Source: Pseudomonas violetae
Lineage (GTDB): Bacteria; Pseudomonadota; Gammaproteobacteria; Pseudomonadales; Pseudomonadaceae
Direction: 5' to 3'
DNA: 64,000 bases
Assembly: GCF_023072615.1 (NCBI RefSeq)
Contig: NZ_JAKNRW010000001.1
Location: 1-64,000, forward strand
Shown: positions 1 through 9,245 of the stretch, in pieces
Layout of the letters: each line of letters opens with the position of its first letter
How positions within the stretch are numbered: the stretch's first letter is position 1
Translations under genes and position numbers: made by a program
Notes under the pieces: generated by a model
What the model was told of the DNA's origin: nothing
What the model saw: the letters and a program-made list of their open reading frames with translations, nothing else
The model's database searches: none

Positions 1-154
1 CTTCCTTCAGATTCGCGGTCACCCGCGACACCCTTGCCTCTGGCTAACACTTCCCCTTGCCGGGTGTGTAGAGGACTTTCACCTCCAAGTCACCAGCGTG
101 GCCACCACAGCCAAGCTGGTTGCGCTTCGCGCAACGCGCCATGCCTGGCGCACC
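1..154. other. Window edge, no gene assigned
   Basis: This stretch lies downstream of the terminator that ends the minus-strand cargo operon. I see no gene in it. It may be the outer end of an insertion sequence or an intergenic remnant, but only part of it is in the window and no inverted repeat can be checked. Confidence 0.3.
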
Positions 155-182
155 AAAAAAAACCGGCACACGAGGTGCCGGT
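155..182 (-). terminator. Rho-independent terminator of the reductase operon
   Basis: Read on the minus strand, a perfect 8-bp stem (ACCGGCAC / GTGCCGGT, 5-base loop) is followed directly by a run of eight T. It sits 22 bases past the stop of the first reductase and so should end the minus-strand operon. Confidence 0.9.
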
Positions 183-204
183 AAATTTCACACTTGGAGC
201 AGTG

Positions 205-2283
205 TTAGAGAAAACTTTCCTGGGCAATCGGGCCATCGAATTGCTCAATAGAGCCAGGCTCGATGTAACGCTTCCAGTTGTCGAATATCTCGCGCCCAGC
301 GAGAAAGCCTTCAAAGATGGCATGGTCGGTTTTACGCGGTACCACGCAGTCGCCCACCCGGTGCACATTGGCCAGTTCAGCCTTCAACGCGCGGTAGAGC
401 GCGTCCACCGGCAAGTGGCGCACGGCCAACACAATGCTGTCGAAACCTTCCAGGGTTTCTTCCTCAGCGCTGTAGAGGTTGTACACATCCACCGAGGTGC
501 CGCGTACCTGGCTGATCCAAGCATTCAACGTGTAGGTCAAACCACTGCTGAACAAGTTGGCATACACCACCGGCTGATCAAGGGTGGTGCCGAGACGGTG
601 GAACAAGGCATTCCAGCGCGTCAGCACATGCACCTCATGGCCGTTTTCCACCAGAAGCTCAGTGATACCAGCCGAGTAGCGATTACCCTCCTCGTCCAGC
701 ACCAACACGCGCTTCCCCACACGCTCTGGGTGCGCCAGCACATCGAGCGCGGTTAACACATGCTCGCTGTCCAAGCCCGGCACCTGCGCAACCAGCGGGT
801 TAATGTCGGAATACCCACTGCGGTCCGGCAGCGAACCGGTGGCGACAATCACTCCATCGGGCTGCAAGCTCTTAATCATCTCGACCGTGGCCATAGTGTT
901 CAGGCGCACCTGCACCCCAGCTTTGGCCATATGCACCTTGAGGTCTTCGGTGATCCAAGCGAAGGAGTCACGGCGCGGCAATCGCACGATATGATTAACC
1001 TGACCACCCAGCTCGGCGCCCTTCTCCAGCAAGGTCACGCGATGGCCGCGCTTAGCCAGCCCTTCAGCCGCCTTCATGCCGCCGGGGCCGCCGCCTATCA
1101 CCACCCAGTGTTTAGCCGTAGGGGCCAGCTCCAGCGTTTGCGGACCAAAAACCTCTTCGCGACCGGTGGCTGGGTTGATCTGACAGGTCATTGAGGTGCC
1201 ATGAAACAACCGCGAAACGCAGCCCTGGTTGCAGCGCAAGCAGTGGTAGATTTCGTCTTCGCGACCTTCGGCGGTTTTATTGGCAAACTCTGGGTCGGCA
1301 ATTTGCGCGCGGGTCATGGCCACCATGTCGGCGTCACCACGGGCTAAAATCGCCTCCGCCTCACCGCCACTGCCAATCCCTGAAACAGCGAACACCGGCA
1401 GTTTCACCGCACGCTTAAGTCGAGCAATGGGGTCGACCAACCAGCCATTGGGTACGTCAAACGGCGGCATGATGTACGTCGCCGACTGATACACCCCAGC
1501 CGTGGCCATGATGTAGTCGATATGACCGGTGGCCTCCACCGTTTGTGCTACCTTGATCCAGTCGGCGATTTCCATGCCGCCAGGAACCATCTCATCCATC
1601 GACAGACGAATACCTACCACAAGATCCGGCCCCACTTTGTCGCGCACCGCCTTGATCACCTCCAGCGGGAAGCGCATGCGATTTTCGTAGCTGCCGCCGT
1701 ATTCATCGTCGCGCTTGTTGTACAGCGGCGAGATGAACTGATGCAGCAAGTAGCTATGTGCCAGGTGTATTTCAACGCCATCAAAGCCCGCCAGACGTGA
1801 ATACTCCGCCGAACGCACCCAGCCTTCAACAATCTCGTCCATGTCCGAACGTTCCATGGCCTTGGCCATTTCCCCGAACACCGGCGACTTAATGTTGGAT
1901 GACGACCAGAGCACCCGGTAATCGTCCATGGCATGGGTTTCACCCATCACGCCGAAGTGGTTGAGCTGGGCAAAAATGTGCGCACCAAAACTATGTACGG
2001 CCTCGGTTAAGGCCGTATCGCGCTCGACCATTTCCTCACGATAACCATACGGGTAGCCGCGACAGAAGGTGTTGGACGTCGGATGAATCAGGCGATTGCC
2101 GGTGACCATCAGACCGATACCGCCCTTGGCGCGGGCGACGTGATAATAGATATCGCGGTTATTAGTCAGCCCATCAGGCGAGTTAAAGGCCATCGCATGG
2201 GCCGACTGCATGATGCGATTGCGCAAGGTAATGTTGCGCAATTTAAGTGGCGAAAATAGCAACGGATAACGTGAGTGTTCCAT
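205..2283 (-). CDS. NADH:flavin oxidoreductase, 2,4-dienoyl-CoA reductase type (copy 1)
   Basis: The 692-residue protein has the layout of 2,4-dienoyl-CoA reductase / 2-enoate reductase. An N-terminal Old Yellow Enzyme TIM barrel (about 1-340, FMN) is followed by a 4Fe-4S cluster motif with cysteines 348, 351, 355 and 367, then a dinucleotide fold beginning GGGPGG at 397-402. Family members pass electrons from NAD(P)H through FAD, the 4Fe-4S cluster and FMN to an activated C=C bond; the substrate here is unknown. The ATG has AGAGGTAA just upstream. It is the last gene of a minus-strand group with an EamA transporter and a close paralogue upstream, and a strong terminator follows. The pairing with a second reductase suggests sequential or stereospecific reductions in one catabolic route. 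Confidence 0.9.
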   Translation of the reverse strand: MEHSRYPLLFSPLKLRNITLRNRIMQSAHAMAFNSPDGLTNNRDIYYHVARAKGGIGLMVTGNRLIHPTSNTFCRGYPYGYREEMVERDTALTEAVHSFGAHIFAQLNHFGVMGETHAMDDYRVLWSSSNIKSPVFGEMAKAMERSDMDEIVEGWVRSAEYSRLAGFDGVEIHLAHSYLLHQFISPLYNKRDDEYGGSYENRMRFPLEVIKAVRDKVGPDLVVGIRLSMDEMVPGGMEIADWIKVAQTVEATGHIDYIMATAGVYQSATYIMPPFDVPNGWLVDPIARLKRAVKLPVFAVSGIGSGGEAEAILARGDADMVAMTRAQIADPEFANKTAEGREDEIYHCLRCNQGCVSRLFHGTSMTCQINPATGREEVFGPQTLELAPTAKHWVVIGGGPGGMKAAEGLAKRGHRVTLLEKGAELGGQVNHIVRLPRRDSFAWITEDLKVHMAKAGVQVRLNTMATVEMIKSLQPDGVIVATGSLPDRSGYSDINPLVAQVPGLDSEHVLTALDVLAHPERVGKRVLVLDEEGNRYSAGITELLVENGHEVHVLTRWNALFHRLGTTLDQPVVYANLFSSGLTYTLNAWISQVRGTSVDVYNLYSAEEETLEGFDSIVLAVRHLPVDALYRALKAELANVHRVGDCVVPRKTDHAIFEGFLAGREIFDNWKRYIEPGSIEQFDGPIAQESFL

Positions 2284-2298
2284 GGGGTTTACCTCTGA

Positions 2299-3173
2299 TC
2301 AGGACTTTGTTGTTGTTATTGCGGCGCGCGGCCGAGCTTGGTATTGGCCCAGCACAATGCCGGCTAATACCGTTAAGGCACCTGCCAACTGCCACAGGGT
2401 CAGCGTTTGATCTAAGAGACGTAACCGAGCGTGAGTGCCGACAGCGGACTCAGCAGCAGAAACAGTGAAATCAGCACCGGCTCCAGCGAGCGCATGGCGC
2501 GAAACCACAGCAGGTAAGGGATCAGCGTGCCCAGTACTGCTAGGTACAGATAACCGCCCCCGTGCTTGGCTTGCAGGGTTGGCAGCGGCAGCTCGAACCA
2601 CAACATAAACGGCAGCAACAATAGGCCGCCGAGCAGCAACTGCCAGCCGGTAAATGCCAACACCGGCATGTCTAATCGCCAACGACGGAGCAACAGCGTG
2701 CCCAAAGCCATGCTGCACGCCGCCAACACTGCGGCCAAAATACCCAAGGTGTCCCAGGCCAGGCGGCTGGGCGGTACCAACACTAACGCCACGCCGGCAA
2801 AGCCAATTAAGGACGCAAGCAAAACGCCCACTGGTTCGTTGCTGAAACAGCAGATACCCAGCACCAGGACGATCAGCGGCTGCGCACAAATCAACAACGC
2901 CGCCAGCCCGCCGGGCAGCCGATAGGCGCTGACAAACAATGGCCAATGCAGCAGCGACATGCACAGCAAGCTGAGCACCAGTAATTTCAACCATTGTTCA
3001 GGACGCGGCCAATGCCGATTGAATAACACCAGCAGCAGGCCTACCGGCAGAGTTCGCAACACCGCTGCGGTTAACGGTTTATCCGCCGGCAAAAACTCAG
3101 AGGTCACCAAGTAGGTGCTGCCCCAGATTGCCGGCGGTAATGCCGCCATCAGTAAGATCCACGCTCGATTCAA
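2299..3173 (-). pseudogene. EamA/DMT-family transporter, frameshifted near its 3' end
   Basis: The open frame from the ATG at 3173 encodes 253 residues with about nine hydrophobic helices of the drug/metabolite transporter family (inner-membrane exporter or permease). It stops at 2412, just after ALTLGY. The missing last helix and tail are encoded in another frame down to 2299 (from LDQTLTLWQLAG). One missing base near 2415-2420 would restore a product of about 290 residues, the usual family length. It is therefore a recent frameshift or a sequence error; the truncated protein may keep some function. It lies between the two reductase genes and presumably moves their substrate or product. Confidence 0.75.
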
Positions 3174-3239
3174 CGACCTTCTCCACTAAGCGCAAGCACG
3201 CGGAGCCTCGACCGTAACGGCCAGGCTCCGCCCCACAGA

Positions 3240-5345
3240 TCAGACCAAGGCTTGGCGCCAGCTCTGATCAAAGCCCTCTAGCTCACCCGCTTCGATAAAG
3301 CGCTGCGGTGAGTTGAGAACTTCGCGACCGGCGAGCATGCCTTCGTAGATGATGTCTTGCAGCGGCCTTGGCAATTGCGCATCACCAATGCACTGCAGGT
3401 TTTGCACGCGCCCTTGCAGGGCTTGGTACAAGCCGTTTTGTGGGGTGTGACCGCAGGCCATGATGAAGGTGTCGGCGCTCAACACAGCGCTGTCGGCATC
3501 AGTAAACAGGTTGAGCAACTGCGCCTGATTGCCGTCGATATGCCGCACCCACGAGTTGAGGGTGTACTCAAGTCCCTTACGGAATACGTGCTGATAATTG
3601 ACCGGCAGGTCTAGGGTCAGCGCTAGGTTCGGCGCCAACGAGATAAAACGACTAACCAGGTGCACCTGGTGCCCACGGTCCAGCAAAAACTCCGCAGTAC
3701 CCAAAGCGTAGCGACCGCCGTCTTCATCAAACAACACCACGCGCTTACCGACGTTCTCTGGCTGTTTTAGTACCTCGATCACACTTAGCACGTTGCTCTG
3801 TGTGCTACCGGGCACCACGTCTACGGCAGGCCGAGTGGAGGTGAAGCCGGTTTTGATTGGCGTCGAGCCGGTGGCAATAATCACGCCATCCGCGGCGAAA
3901 TCAATGATCTGCTGGGCATCCCAGCGCGTCTGCAAGCGTATATCCACGCCGGCTTTACGCAGTTGCAGGTTCATGTCGCGGGCAATAAAGCCAAACTTGT
4001 GCCGCCGTGGCAGTTGCGCGGCGTAGTTAAGCTGACCGCCAAGCTGGTCACTGGCTTCCAACAGCGTCACTTGATGGCCACGTTGGCGCAGCACCAACGC
4101 CGCCTGCATACCCGCGGGACCACCGCCCACCACCAGCCATTTGGCCGACCTCGCAGCCGGCGCCAGAGTGTGCAAACCAAACCGCTGCTCACGGCCTGCT
4201 GCTGGGTTGACTACACAGGAGATCGCATTACCGACCATCAGCCGCGCAATACAGGCTTGGTTGCAGCGGATGCAGTGGTTGATCTCGTCTTCACGGCCGT
4301 CGCGCAACTTGTTGGCGTACTGCGGGTCGGCGATCTGCGTACGAGTCATCGCCACCATATCGGTCGCGCCAGTGGCCACCAACTGCTCGGCCATGTCGGC
4401 ATCAACAATATGACCAACAATAAATAGCGGAATGTCTTTGATTTCACGAATGGCTTTACGCATGCGTGCACCATCCGCGACCAGCCAGTTCTCCGCGTAA
4501 TCACCCGGCGGAATCTGGTCGGCGTGGGCGGCGTAAGTACCGGCGGTAGCGCTGACGTAATCCACCAAGCCGGTGGCGACCATCAGTTTGGTCATCTCAA
4601 TCGCGGTGTCCGCATGCATGCCATCAACGCTGCACTCATCCATCGACACGCGGATGCCAATGACGAAGTCAGGCCCAACTGCCGCACGCACCCGCGCCAA
4701 GGTTTCGATGGGGAAGCGCACGATGTTTTCCAGGCTGCCGCCGTACTCATCCGTGCGCTTGTTGTAAACGAAAGACAGAAACTGCTGATGCAGATAGCCG
4801 TGAGAATAGTGCAGCTCAACCCCATCAAATCCAGAGGCCTTGGAATACAGCGCGGTTTGCGCAAAAGCCTCTGACACCTCATCCATCTCGGCTTTGGTCA
4901 TTTCTCGCGCCCACTCGTTATAGGCCGGCGACTTCATGGTCGATGGCCCCCATAGCAAGCGGTAATCGTCTTGAGAGCCACTGCGCCCTTGTGGGCCAAA
5001 GTGAATAAGCTGCGCGATGATGCGGCCGCCAAAGGCATGCACGGCAGCTGTCATCTCTGCGTCACGGTCGATTATTTCCGGGCGATTGCCTCGGGCCAAG
5101 GTACGGCTGGGCCCCGTCGATTGCGGATGCACATGCCGCGCACCGGTCACTAACAACCCTGCACCGCCTTTGGCGCGCTCGGCTTGGTAGTAAATATCAC
5201 GGTTATTGGTCAACCCGTCCGCCGCATGAAAACCCTTGGCGTGAGCCGTTTGCATCAGGCGGTTGCGAATAGTGATGTTGCCCACGCGCAGTGGGCTAAA
5301 CAGGTGCGGGTAACGAATCTCACCCGGCATCGTAGGCTGGCTCAT
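3240..5345 (-). CDS. NADH:flavin oxidoreductase, 2,4-dienoyl-CoA reductase type (copy 2)
   Basis: The 701-residue protein is a paralogue of the protein at 205-2283, with the same order of parts: OYE-type FMN barrel, 4Fe-4S cysteines 358, 361, 365 and 377, and a NAD(P)/FAD domain starting GGGPAG at 407-412. The two share long blocks, such as the barrel start (LFSPL, NR-LMQ-AHA) and the DGLTNNRDIYY segment, yet differ widely elsewhere, so this is an old duplication rather than a recent one. The ATG follows AAAGGATAAAAGTC. Upstream in the same direction are the NTF2-like and racemase-like genes. Paired reductases of this family occur in bile-acid (BaiCD/BaiH) and other enoate pathways; the substrate cannot be told from sequence. 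Confidence 0.9.
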   Translation of the reverse strand: MSQPTMPGEIRYPHLFSPLRVGNITIRNRLMQTAHAKGFHAADGLTNNRDIYYQAERAKGGAGLLVTGARHVHPQSTGPSRTLARGNRPEIIDRDAEMTAAVHAFGGRIIAQLIHFGPQGRSGSQDDYRLLWGPSTMKSPAYNEWAREMTKAEMDEVSEAFAQTALYSKASGFDGVELHYSHGYLHQQFLSFVYNKRTDEYGGSLENIVRFPIETLARVRAAVGPDFVIGIRVSMDECSVDGMHADTAIEMTKLMVATGLVDYVSATAGTYAAHADQIPPGDYAENWLVADGARMRKAIREIKDIPLFIVGHIVDADMAEQLVATGATDMVAMTRTQIADPQYANKLRDGREDEINHCIRCNQACIARLMVGNAISCVVNPAAGREQRFGLHTLAPAARSAKWLVVGGGPAGMQAALVLRQRGHQVTLLEASDQLGGQLNYAAQLPRRHKFGFIARDMNLQLRKAGVDIRLQTRWDAQQIIDFAADGVIIATGSTPIKTGFTSTRPAVDVVPGSTQSNVLSVIEVLKQPENVGKRVVLFDEDGGRYALGTAEFLLDRGHQVHLVSRFISLAPNLALTLDLPVNYQHVFRKGLEYTLNSWVRHIDGNQAQLLNLFTDADSAVLSADTFIMACGHTPQNGLYQALQGRVQNLQCIGDAQLPRPLQDIIYEGMLAGREVLNSPQRFIEAGELEGFDQSWRQALV

Positions 5346-5379
5346 GACTTTTATCCTTTATTCTTATTTTTTGTGAGTT

Positions 5380-5489
5380 GCCCGTCATCGTCGGACGGGC
5401 CTCAAGCGGATTAACGTACCGCCCTAAGGCGGACGTTAAAAACTTGAACTTAAGGCGTTTAGGTATGCGCCAAGACAACGCATACCTAA
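5380..5489. repeat. Three consecutive hairpins between two cargo genes
   Basis: Three inverted repeats stand in a row: GCCCGTC/GACGGGC (5380-5400); TTAACGT-a-CCGCC-ctaa-GGCGG-ACGTTAA (5411-5439); and TTAGGTATGCG/CGCATACCTAA (5459-5489). None has a T run on the minus strand, so they look like mRNA processing or stability elements between the NTF2-like gene and reductase 2 rather than simple terminators. Confidence 0.6.
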
Positions 5490-5504
5490 CACCCACAACA
5501 ACAC

Positions 5505-5894
5505 TCAACGCAGTACGTTTTCACCGCTCATAAACACAAACACACGGCGGAACTTGCCATCTTCGACATACCAGAAGTTGCAGTTACGCAGGCGGGTTTC
5601 GTTGCCCTGTGCATCCTTGAGGTACACGTTGAAACGCGCGCATACGGTTTGCGTTTCAACGTCGGCAGCCAGCTCAAAATCACCGTGCCAGATCTCTTCA
5701 AAATTACTGAACAGGTTGTCGAACATCTTGCGCACGCCGGTGTGGCCGTCGTGGGTGAGGTTGTCGGTTTGGATGGTGAACGCGACGTCTTCGTGACAGC
5801 AGTCCAGCACGCCCTGCATGTTTTTCTTGTCTACGTTGGCGAAGTATTTCTGGGTAGCCAACTCCAACAACTGCTCACGGGAAAGATGACTCAT
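5505..5894 (-). CDS. NTF2/SnoaL-like protein
   Basis: This small protein of 129 residues has the pattern of the NTF2/SnoaL alpha+beta barrel: an N-terminal helix with FANVDKKNMQGVLDCCHEDV, then strands ending in NCNFWYVEDGKFRRVFVFMSG. The fold covers ketosteroid isomerases, dehydratases (for example BaiE) and hydrolases, so an isomerase or dehydratase on the cargo substrate is reasonable but unproven. The ATG at 5894 is preferred because AAGGAC lies 7 bases before it. It sits between the racemase-like gene (25 bases upstream) and reductase 2. Confidence 0.75.
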   Translation of the reverse strand: MSHLSREQLLELATQKYFANVDKKNMQGVLDCCHEDVAFTIQTDNLTHDGHTGVRKMFDNLFSNFEEIWHGDFELAADVETQTVCARFNVYLKDAQGNETRLRNCNFWYVEDGKFRRVFVFMSGENVLR

Positions 5895-5919
5895 GGTACG
5901 TGTCCTTATTTTATTGGGG

Positions 5920-6669
5920 TTATTGACCAGCAAAGCCGTGATAAGCGGCGTCGTTCAGGTTCTGCGGAGCGGGATAAGCCTTGCGGCTTTGCTTGAGCCC
6001 TAGGCTCAGGAACATTTCACAGAACTTGTAAGACACTAGGCCTGGGTTGATCACGGGAATCGGCAACCGCTCGCTCAGGTAGGCATGCGACTGGTGCATG
6101 GTGGTTGAGCCGAGCACGATCACATCGGCACCGTCTTCGTCCATCGCCCGGCGCGCTTCGGCTTCGAGCTTGGCGAACACCACCTCTTCTTTTCCTTCCA
6201 GTAGCTCTTTGAGATCGGGACGAGTTTTGATCGAGCGCAGCGAAGCCACGCGCGGCCATAAGTGATATTCCGTTAAGGTTTTTTCATACAATGGAAACCA
6301 CTCATCCCACATTGTGATCACGCTGAACTTCTTACCAAGCATGCATGCCATGTGGAACGCCGCCATACCCGGCGCAATTACCGGAATATCCAAGCGAGAA
6401 CGCAGCGCAGCCAGACCGGAGTCGCTCACGGTATCGATACAAACGGCGCTGTAACCTTCTTCCTGCGCGCGAATGCCCGCCTGAACCACTGAGAAGTCCA
6501 TAAGAAGCGCGTCATAAGCGCTGTCGCCTAACGAAGCACCCTTGGCAACAGGTACGAACTCAGGGTGAAAACCCGGCAGGATAAAATTGGCTGGCAGTTG
6601 CGAAGCTCGGTTATCGGCACCTGCTTGATCCATAGGAATAGGGATGATGATCTTAATGCGCTGAGCCAT
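5920..6669 (-). CDS. Asp/Glu/hydantoin racemase-family protein lacking the catalytic cysteines
   Basis: The 249-residue protein matches the Asp/Glu/hydantoin racemase superfamily across its length: the A-D-VIVLGS-TMH block, the IPVIAPG block and a C-terminal IPVINPG. In racemases of this family two cysteines act on either face of the substrate, one in a C-F-x-D-P-G motif and one in L-G-C-x-G-M. Here these read T-V-S-D-S-G and L-G-S-T-T-M, so both cysteines are replaced. The protein is therefore probably not a two-base racemase and may be a lyase, an isomerase or a binding protein. The ATG has a good AGGAG. It is the first gene of the racemase, NTF2-like, reductase 2 group. Confidence 0.7.
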   Translation of the reverse strand: MAQRIKIIIPIPMDQAGADNRASQLPANFILPGFHPEFVPVAKGASLGDSAYDALLMDFSVVQAGIRAQEEGYSAVCIDTVSDSGLAALRSRLDIPVIAPGMAAFHMACMLGKKFSVITMWDEWFPLYEKTLTEYHLWPRVASLRSIKTRPDLKELLEGKEEVVFAKLEAEARRAMDEDGADVIVLGSTTMHQSHAYLSERLPIPVINPGLVSYKFCEMFLSLGLKQSRKAYPAPQNLNDAAYHGFAGQ

Positions 6670-7038
6670 GCTGGTCTCCTGGAGAAATAGCCGTTATGTA
6701 AAATTTTTACGGCGGCTTTTATTTAACCAAAACAAAGCAAAACCAGTGCCAGAAAAAACAACCAACACAACCTATTGATTTATATAGAATTTAAATTTAA
6801 TTATACAGCACCATGCACTGATGACTATTCACATCGAAATGAATAATTTCAACTTGGAAAGTTAGATTTGACATAGAACAACAGCAGCAACATCGCTACC
6901 AGAGAGGCGAAAATCGTTCAGTGGAACTGACACATTACTTCTTAACGTTTAGGCACTATCACTTGAAGTTGCGCAACCTTCAGCGATATCAGCGCAACTA
7001 ATATAACTAGGATAAGAGAAGCAATTAAGCAGCGGCAC
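6670..7038. promoter_or_regulatory. AT-rich gap upstream of the racemase-like gene
   Basis: About 370 bases with no gene, much more AT-rich than its surroundings. It must hold the promoter of the minus-strand operon that begins at 6669. I cannot name an operator in it. Confidence 0.4.
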
Positions 7039-7938
7039 TCAGACGACTCGACCCAGCAGCAGAACCAACACACTTAATATAATCAAGCCGCAGCCAATCC
7101 ACTCATTACGCCGGATTCGTTCGCCAAAAATAAACCAAGTTAGCAATAAGGAAAAAAGAAACTCGATCTGTCCCAATGTCCTGACTAGTGCAGGGTTCTG
7201 CAGACTCATCGCAGTAAACCAACCAATCGATCCAACCGCACTGCACAGTCCGACAAATAGACTCCAAGGCAAATTCCTGAATACAGCGGAAAAAGAGCCG
7301 CGCTCAAACAATGACAGCCACAAGGTGACCACCACAAGTTGGATACTGACCATCATTACCAGTACTAACGCAGCCGATAACAATGGAGTTAAGCCGGTGA
7401 GGTTACTGGATTGATAAACCGCCAACGATGAGATCGCAAAACTAAACCCACAGAGCAGGCCCAAGCCAGTTACCGGACTCATCCATGAAGTCCAGTTCAG
7501 GGCGTTGCAGGGCAGAATTAACATGATGATTCCGCTTACACCGACCATCACCGATATCCAGCCGCGTACAGTTAGCGGAATAGACAGAAACAAGGCTCCG
7601 ATAATCGCCGTCTGTAATGCTTCGGTTTTACTGAAAGTCGAACCAACAGCAAAGTTACGCTGAGTGGACACCTTGACCAACGCCCATGTACCTAGAATCT
7701 GAGTAAGGCCGCCAAACAGTATCCACAACCAAGCGGCCGACGGTAGCCCGCGAATATGCGTCAGATCACCGCCCCACCAGAGCATATAGAGCACAACCCA
7801 CGGTAAGCCAAAGAGATACCTTACATAGGTCACAGCCATGGGCGTCATACTGGAAGAAAGGTATTTCTGCGCAGCAGTGCGCACCGACTGCATCACAGCC
7901 GCTAGCAGGGTAAAGATGACCCAAGTCCATTGTTCCAT
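7039..7938 (-). CDS. EamA/DMT-family transporter (second)
   Basis: This integral membrane protein of about 299 residues has ten predicted helices in two repeated halves, as in the drug/metabolite transporter superfamily; each half begins with a helix resembling WVIFTLLAAVMQSV or VTGLGLLCGFSFAIS. The start at 7938 (MEQWTW) is chosen over upstream codons because TGAGG lies 7 bases before it. It is the first gene of the cargo on this strand, next to the IS, and is not closely similar to the frameshifted EamA gene at 2299-3173. The substrate is unknown. Confidence 0.85.
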   Translation of the reverse strand: MEQWTWVIFTLLAAVMQSVRTAAQKYLSSSMTPMAVTYVRYLFGLPWVVLYMLWWGGDLTHIRGLPSAAWLWILFGGLTQILGTWALVKVSTQRNFAVGSTFSKTEALQTAIIGALFLSIPLTVRGWISVMVGVSGIIMLILPCNALNWTSWMSPVTGLGLLCGFSFAISSLAVYQSSNLTGLTPLLSAALVLVMMVSIQLVVVTLWLSLFERGSFSAVFRNLPWSLFVGLCSAVGSIGWFTAMSLQNPALVRTLGQIEFLFSLLLTWFIFGERIRRNEWIGCGLIILSVLVLLLGRVV

Positions 7939-8074
7939 AGCAAACCTCATAAACAATGATCCAAAACAAACGACATCCTAGTCCTGACTAGTATTATTAG
8001 GCTTTGAGGTATTGAATCGCCCCGGGTTTCGTAGACACCTCCATGCCTTAAACTGAGGCCAATCAGGAGGTGCC

Positions 8075-8353
8075 TTGAGCAACCCACGTTATCCCGAAGA
8101 ATTCAAAATCCAAGCGGTCAATCAAGTGACCGAAAAGAAGCTGCCTGTCGCTGATGTGGCGGCGCGTCTTGGCGTGTCGACGCATAGCCTCTATGCCTGG
8201 ATAAAGCGCTACAGCAAACCTCAGGCAGAACGGCAGCAAGACGATGATCAGCACGCGGAACTGCGGCGTTTGCGAGCCGAACTCAAGCGGGTCACCGAAG
8301 AGCGAGACATCTTAAAAAAGGCCGCCGCGTACTTTGCCAGGGAGTGCGGTTGA
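8075..8353 (+). CDS. IS3-family transposase OrfA
   Basis: The 92-residue helix-turn-helix protein binds the IS ends. It starts with PRYPEEFKIQAVNQV and ends in a leucine-zipper-like helix (LRRLRAELKRVTEERDILKKA), as is usual for IS3 OrfA. The start is a TTG at 8075 with a strong CAGGAGG seven bases upstream. A slippery A-rich stretch (TTAAAAAAGG, 8314-8323) precedes the orfB overlap, so a programmed -1 frameshift should make the OrfAB transposase. Confidence 0.9.
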   Translation: MSNPRYPEEFKIQAVNQVTEKKLPVADVAARLGVSTHSLYAWIKRYSKPQAERQQDDDQHAELRRLRAELKRVTEERDILKKAAAYFARECG

Positions 8354-9225
8354 AGTACGCCTTTATCAAGCAGCGAGCGGGCGACTATTCCATTCGGCGG
8401 CTTTGCCTGACGCTGAAAGTCCATCCCAGTGGTTATTACGCTTTGTTGTCTGAGCCGCAATCTGCACGCGCTAAAGACGACCAACGATTGCTGGGTTTGA
8501 TCAAGCATTCATGGCTGGAGAGCGGCGGTGTTTATGGCTATCGCAAAATTCATGACGATCTGCGCGAGGTCGGTGAGGATTGTGGTCGGCATCGTGTGGC
8601 GAGGCTGATGCGTCTTGAAGGTCTGCGCTCTCAGACAGGGTATCGACGCCGCCCTGGCAAGTACGGCGGTAAGCCAGCGGTCGCCTCACCCAATTTGCTG
8701 AAGCGCCAGTTCGATGTCGTAGAACCCAACAAAGCTTGGGTCACCGACATCACCTACATTCGCTCGTATGAAGGCTGGCTGTATTTGGCGGTTGTGCTGG
8801 ATCTGTTTTCTCGTCAGGTCGTCGGCTGGTCAATGAAATCGCAGATGACCAGTGATTTGGCCATTGATGCGTTATTGAGGGCGGTTTGGAGGCGAAAACC
8901 GAAACAGGAGGTGATGGTTCACTCCGACCAGGGCAGCCAGTACAGCAGCTCCGATTGGCGCAGTTGTTTGAAAGCGAACAATTTGGTTGCCAGCATGAGT
9001 CGGCGAGGCAACTGTCATGACAACGCCGTGGCCGAGAGCTTTTTCCAGCTTCTAAAGCGGGAACGGATCAAGCGGAAAATCTATTCCTCGCGCGAAGATG
9101 CTCGTAGTGATGTGTTCGATTACATCGAGATGTTCTACAACGCAAAACGCCGGCATGGTTTCAACAATCAACTGTCACCGGTAGAGTTTGAAAAGCGTTA
9201 CGCAATGAGCTTGCAAGGTGTCTAG
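8344..9225 (+). CDS. IS3-family transposase OrfB (DDE integrase domain)
   Basis: The 293-residue catalytic part has an N-terminal HTH_21-like region (GGVYGYRKIHDDLR) and an rve integrase core with WVTDITYI (first D), VHSDQGSQYSS (second D) and NAVAESFFQLLK (E). All three DDE residues are present, so the element looks active. The frame overlaps orfA by 10 bases and opens with GTG; translation most likely comes from -1 frameshifting in orfA. Confidence 0.9.
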   Translation: MRLKYAFIKQRAGDYSIRRLCLTLKVHPSGYYALLSEPQSARAKDDQRLLGLIKHSWLESGGVYGYRKIHDDLREVGEDCGRHRVARLMRLEGLRSQTGYRRRPGKYGGKPAVASPNLLKRQFDVVEPNKAWVTDITYIRSYEGWLYLAVVLDLFSRQVVGWSMKSQMTSDLAIDALLRAVWRRKPKQEVMVHSDQGSQYSSSDWRSCLKANNLVASMSRRGNCHDNAVAESFFQLLKRERIKRKIYSSREDARSDVFDYIEMFYNAKRRHGFNNQLSPVEFEKRYAMSLQGV

Positions 9226-9245
9226 AGAATCCGGGGCGATTCAAG

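Larger units (their letters stand above)
8012..9244 (+). mobile_element. IS3-family insertion sequence, complete
   Basis: Terminal inverted repeats of about 28 bp begin TTGAATCGCCCCGG at 8012 and end with the complement at 9244, with about three mismatches. The element is 1.23 kb with overlapping orfA and orfB. No direct target duplication can be seen on the two flanks, which hints at recombination between copies rather than a single clean insertion. It divides the metabolic cargo on the left from plasmid backbone on the right. Confidence 0.9.
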
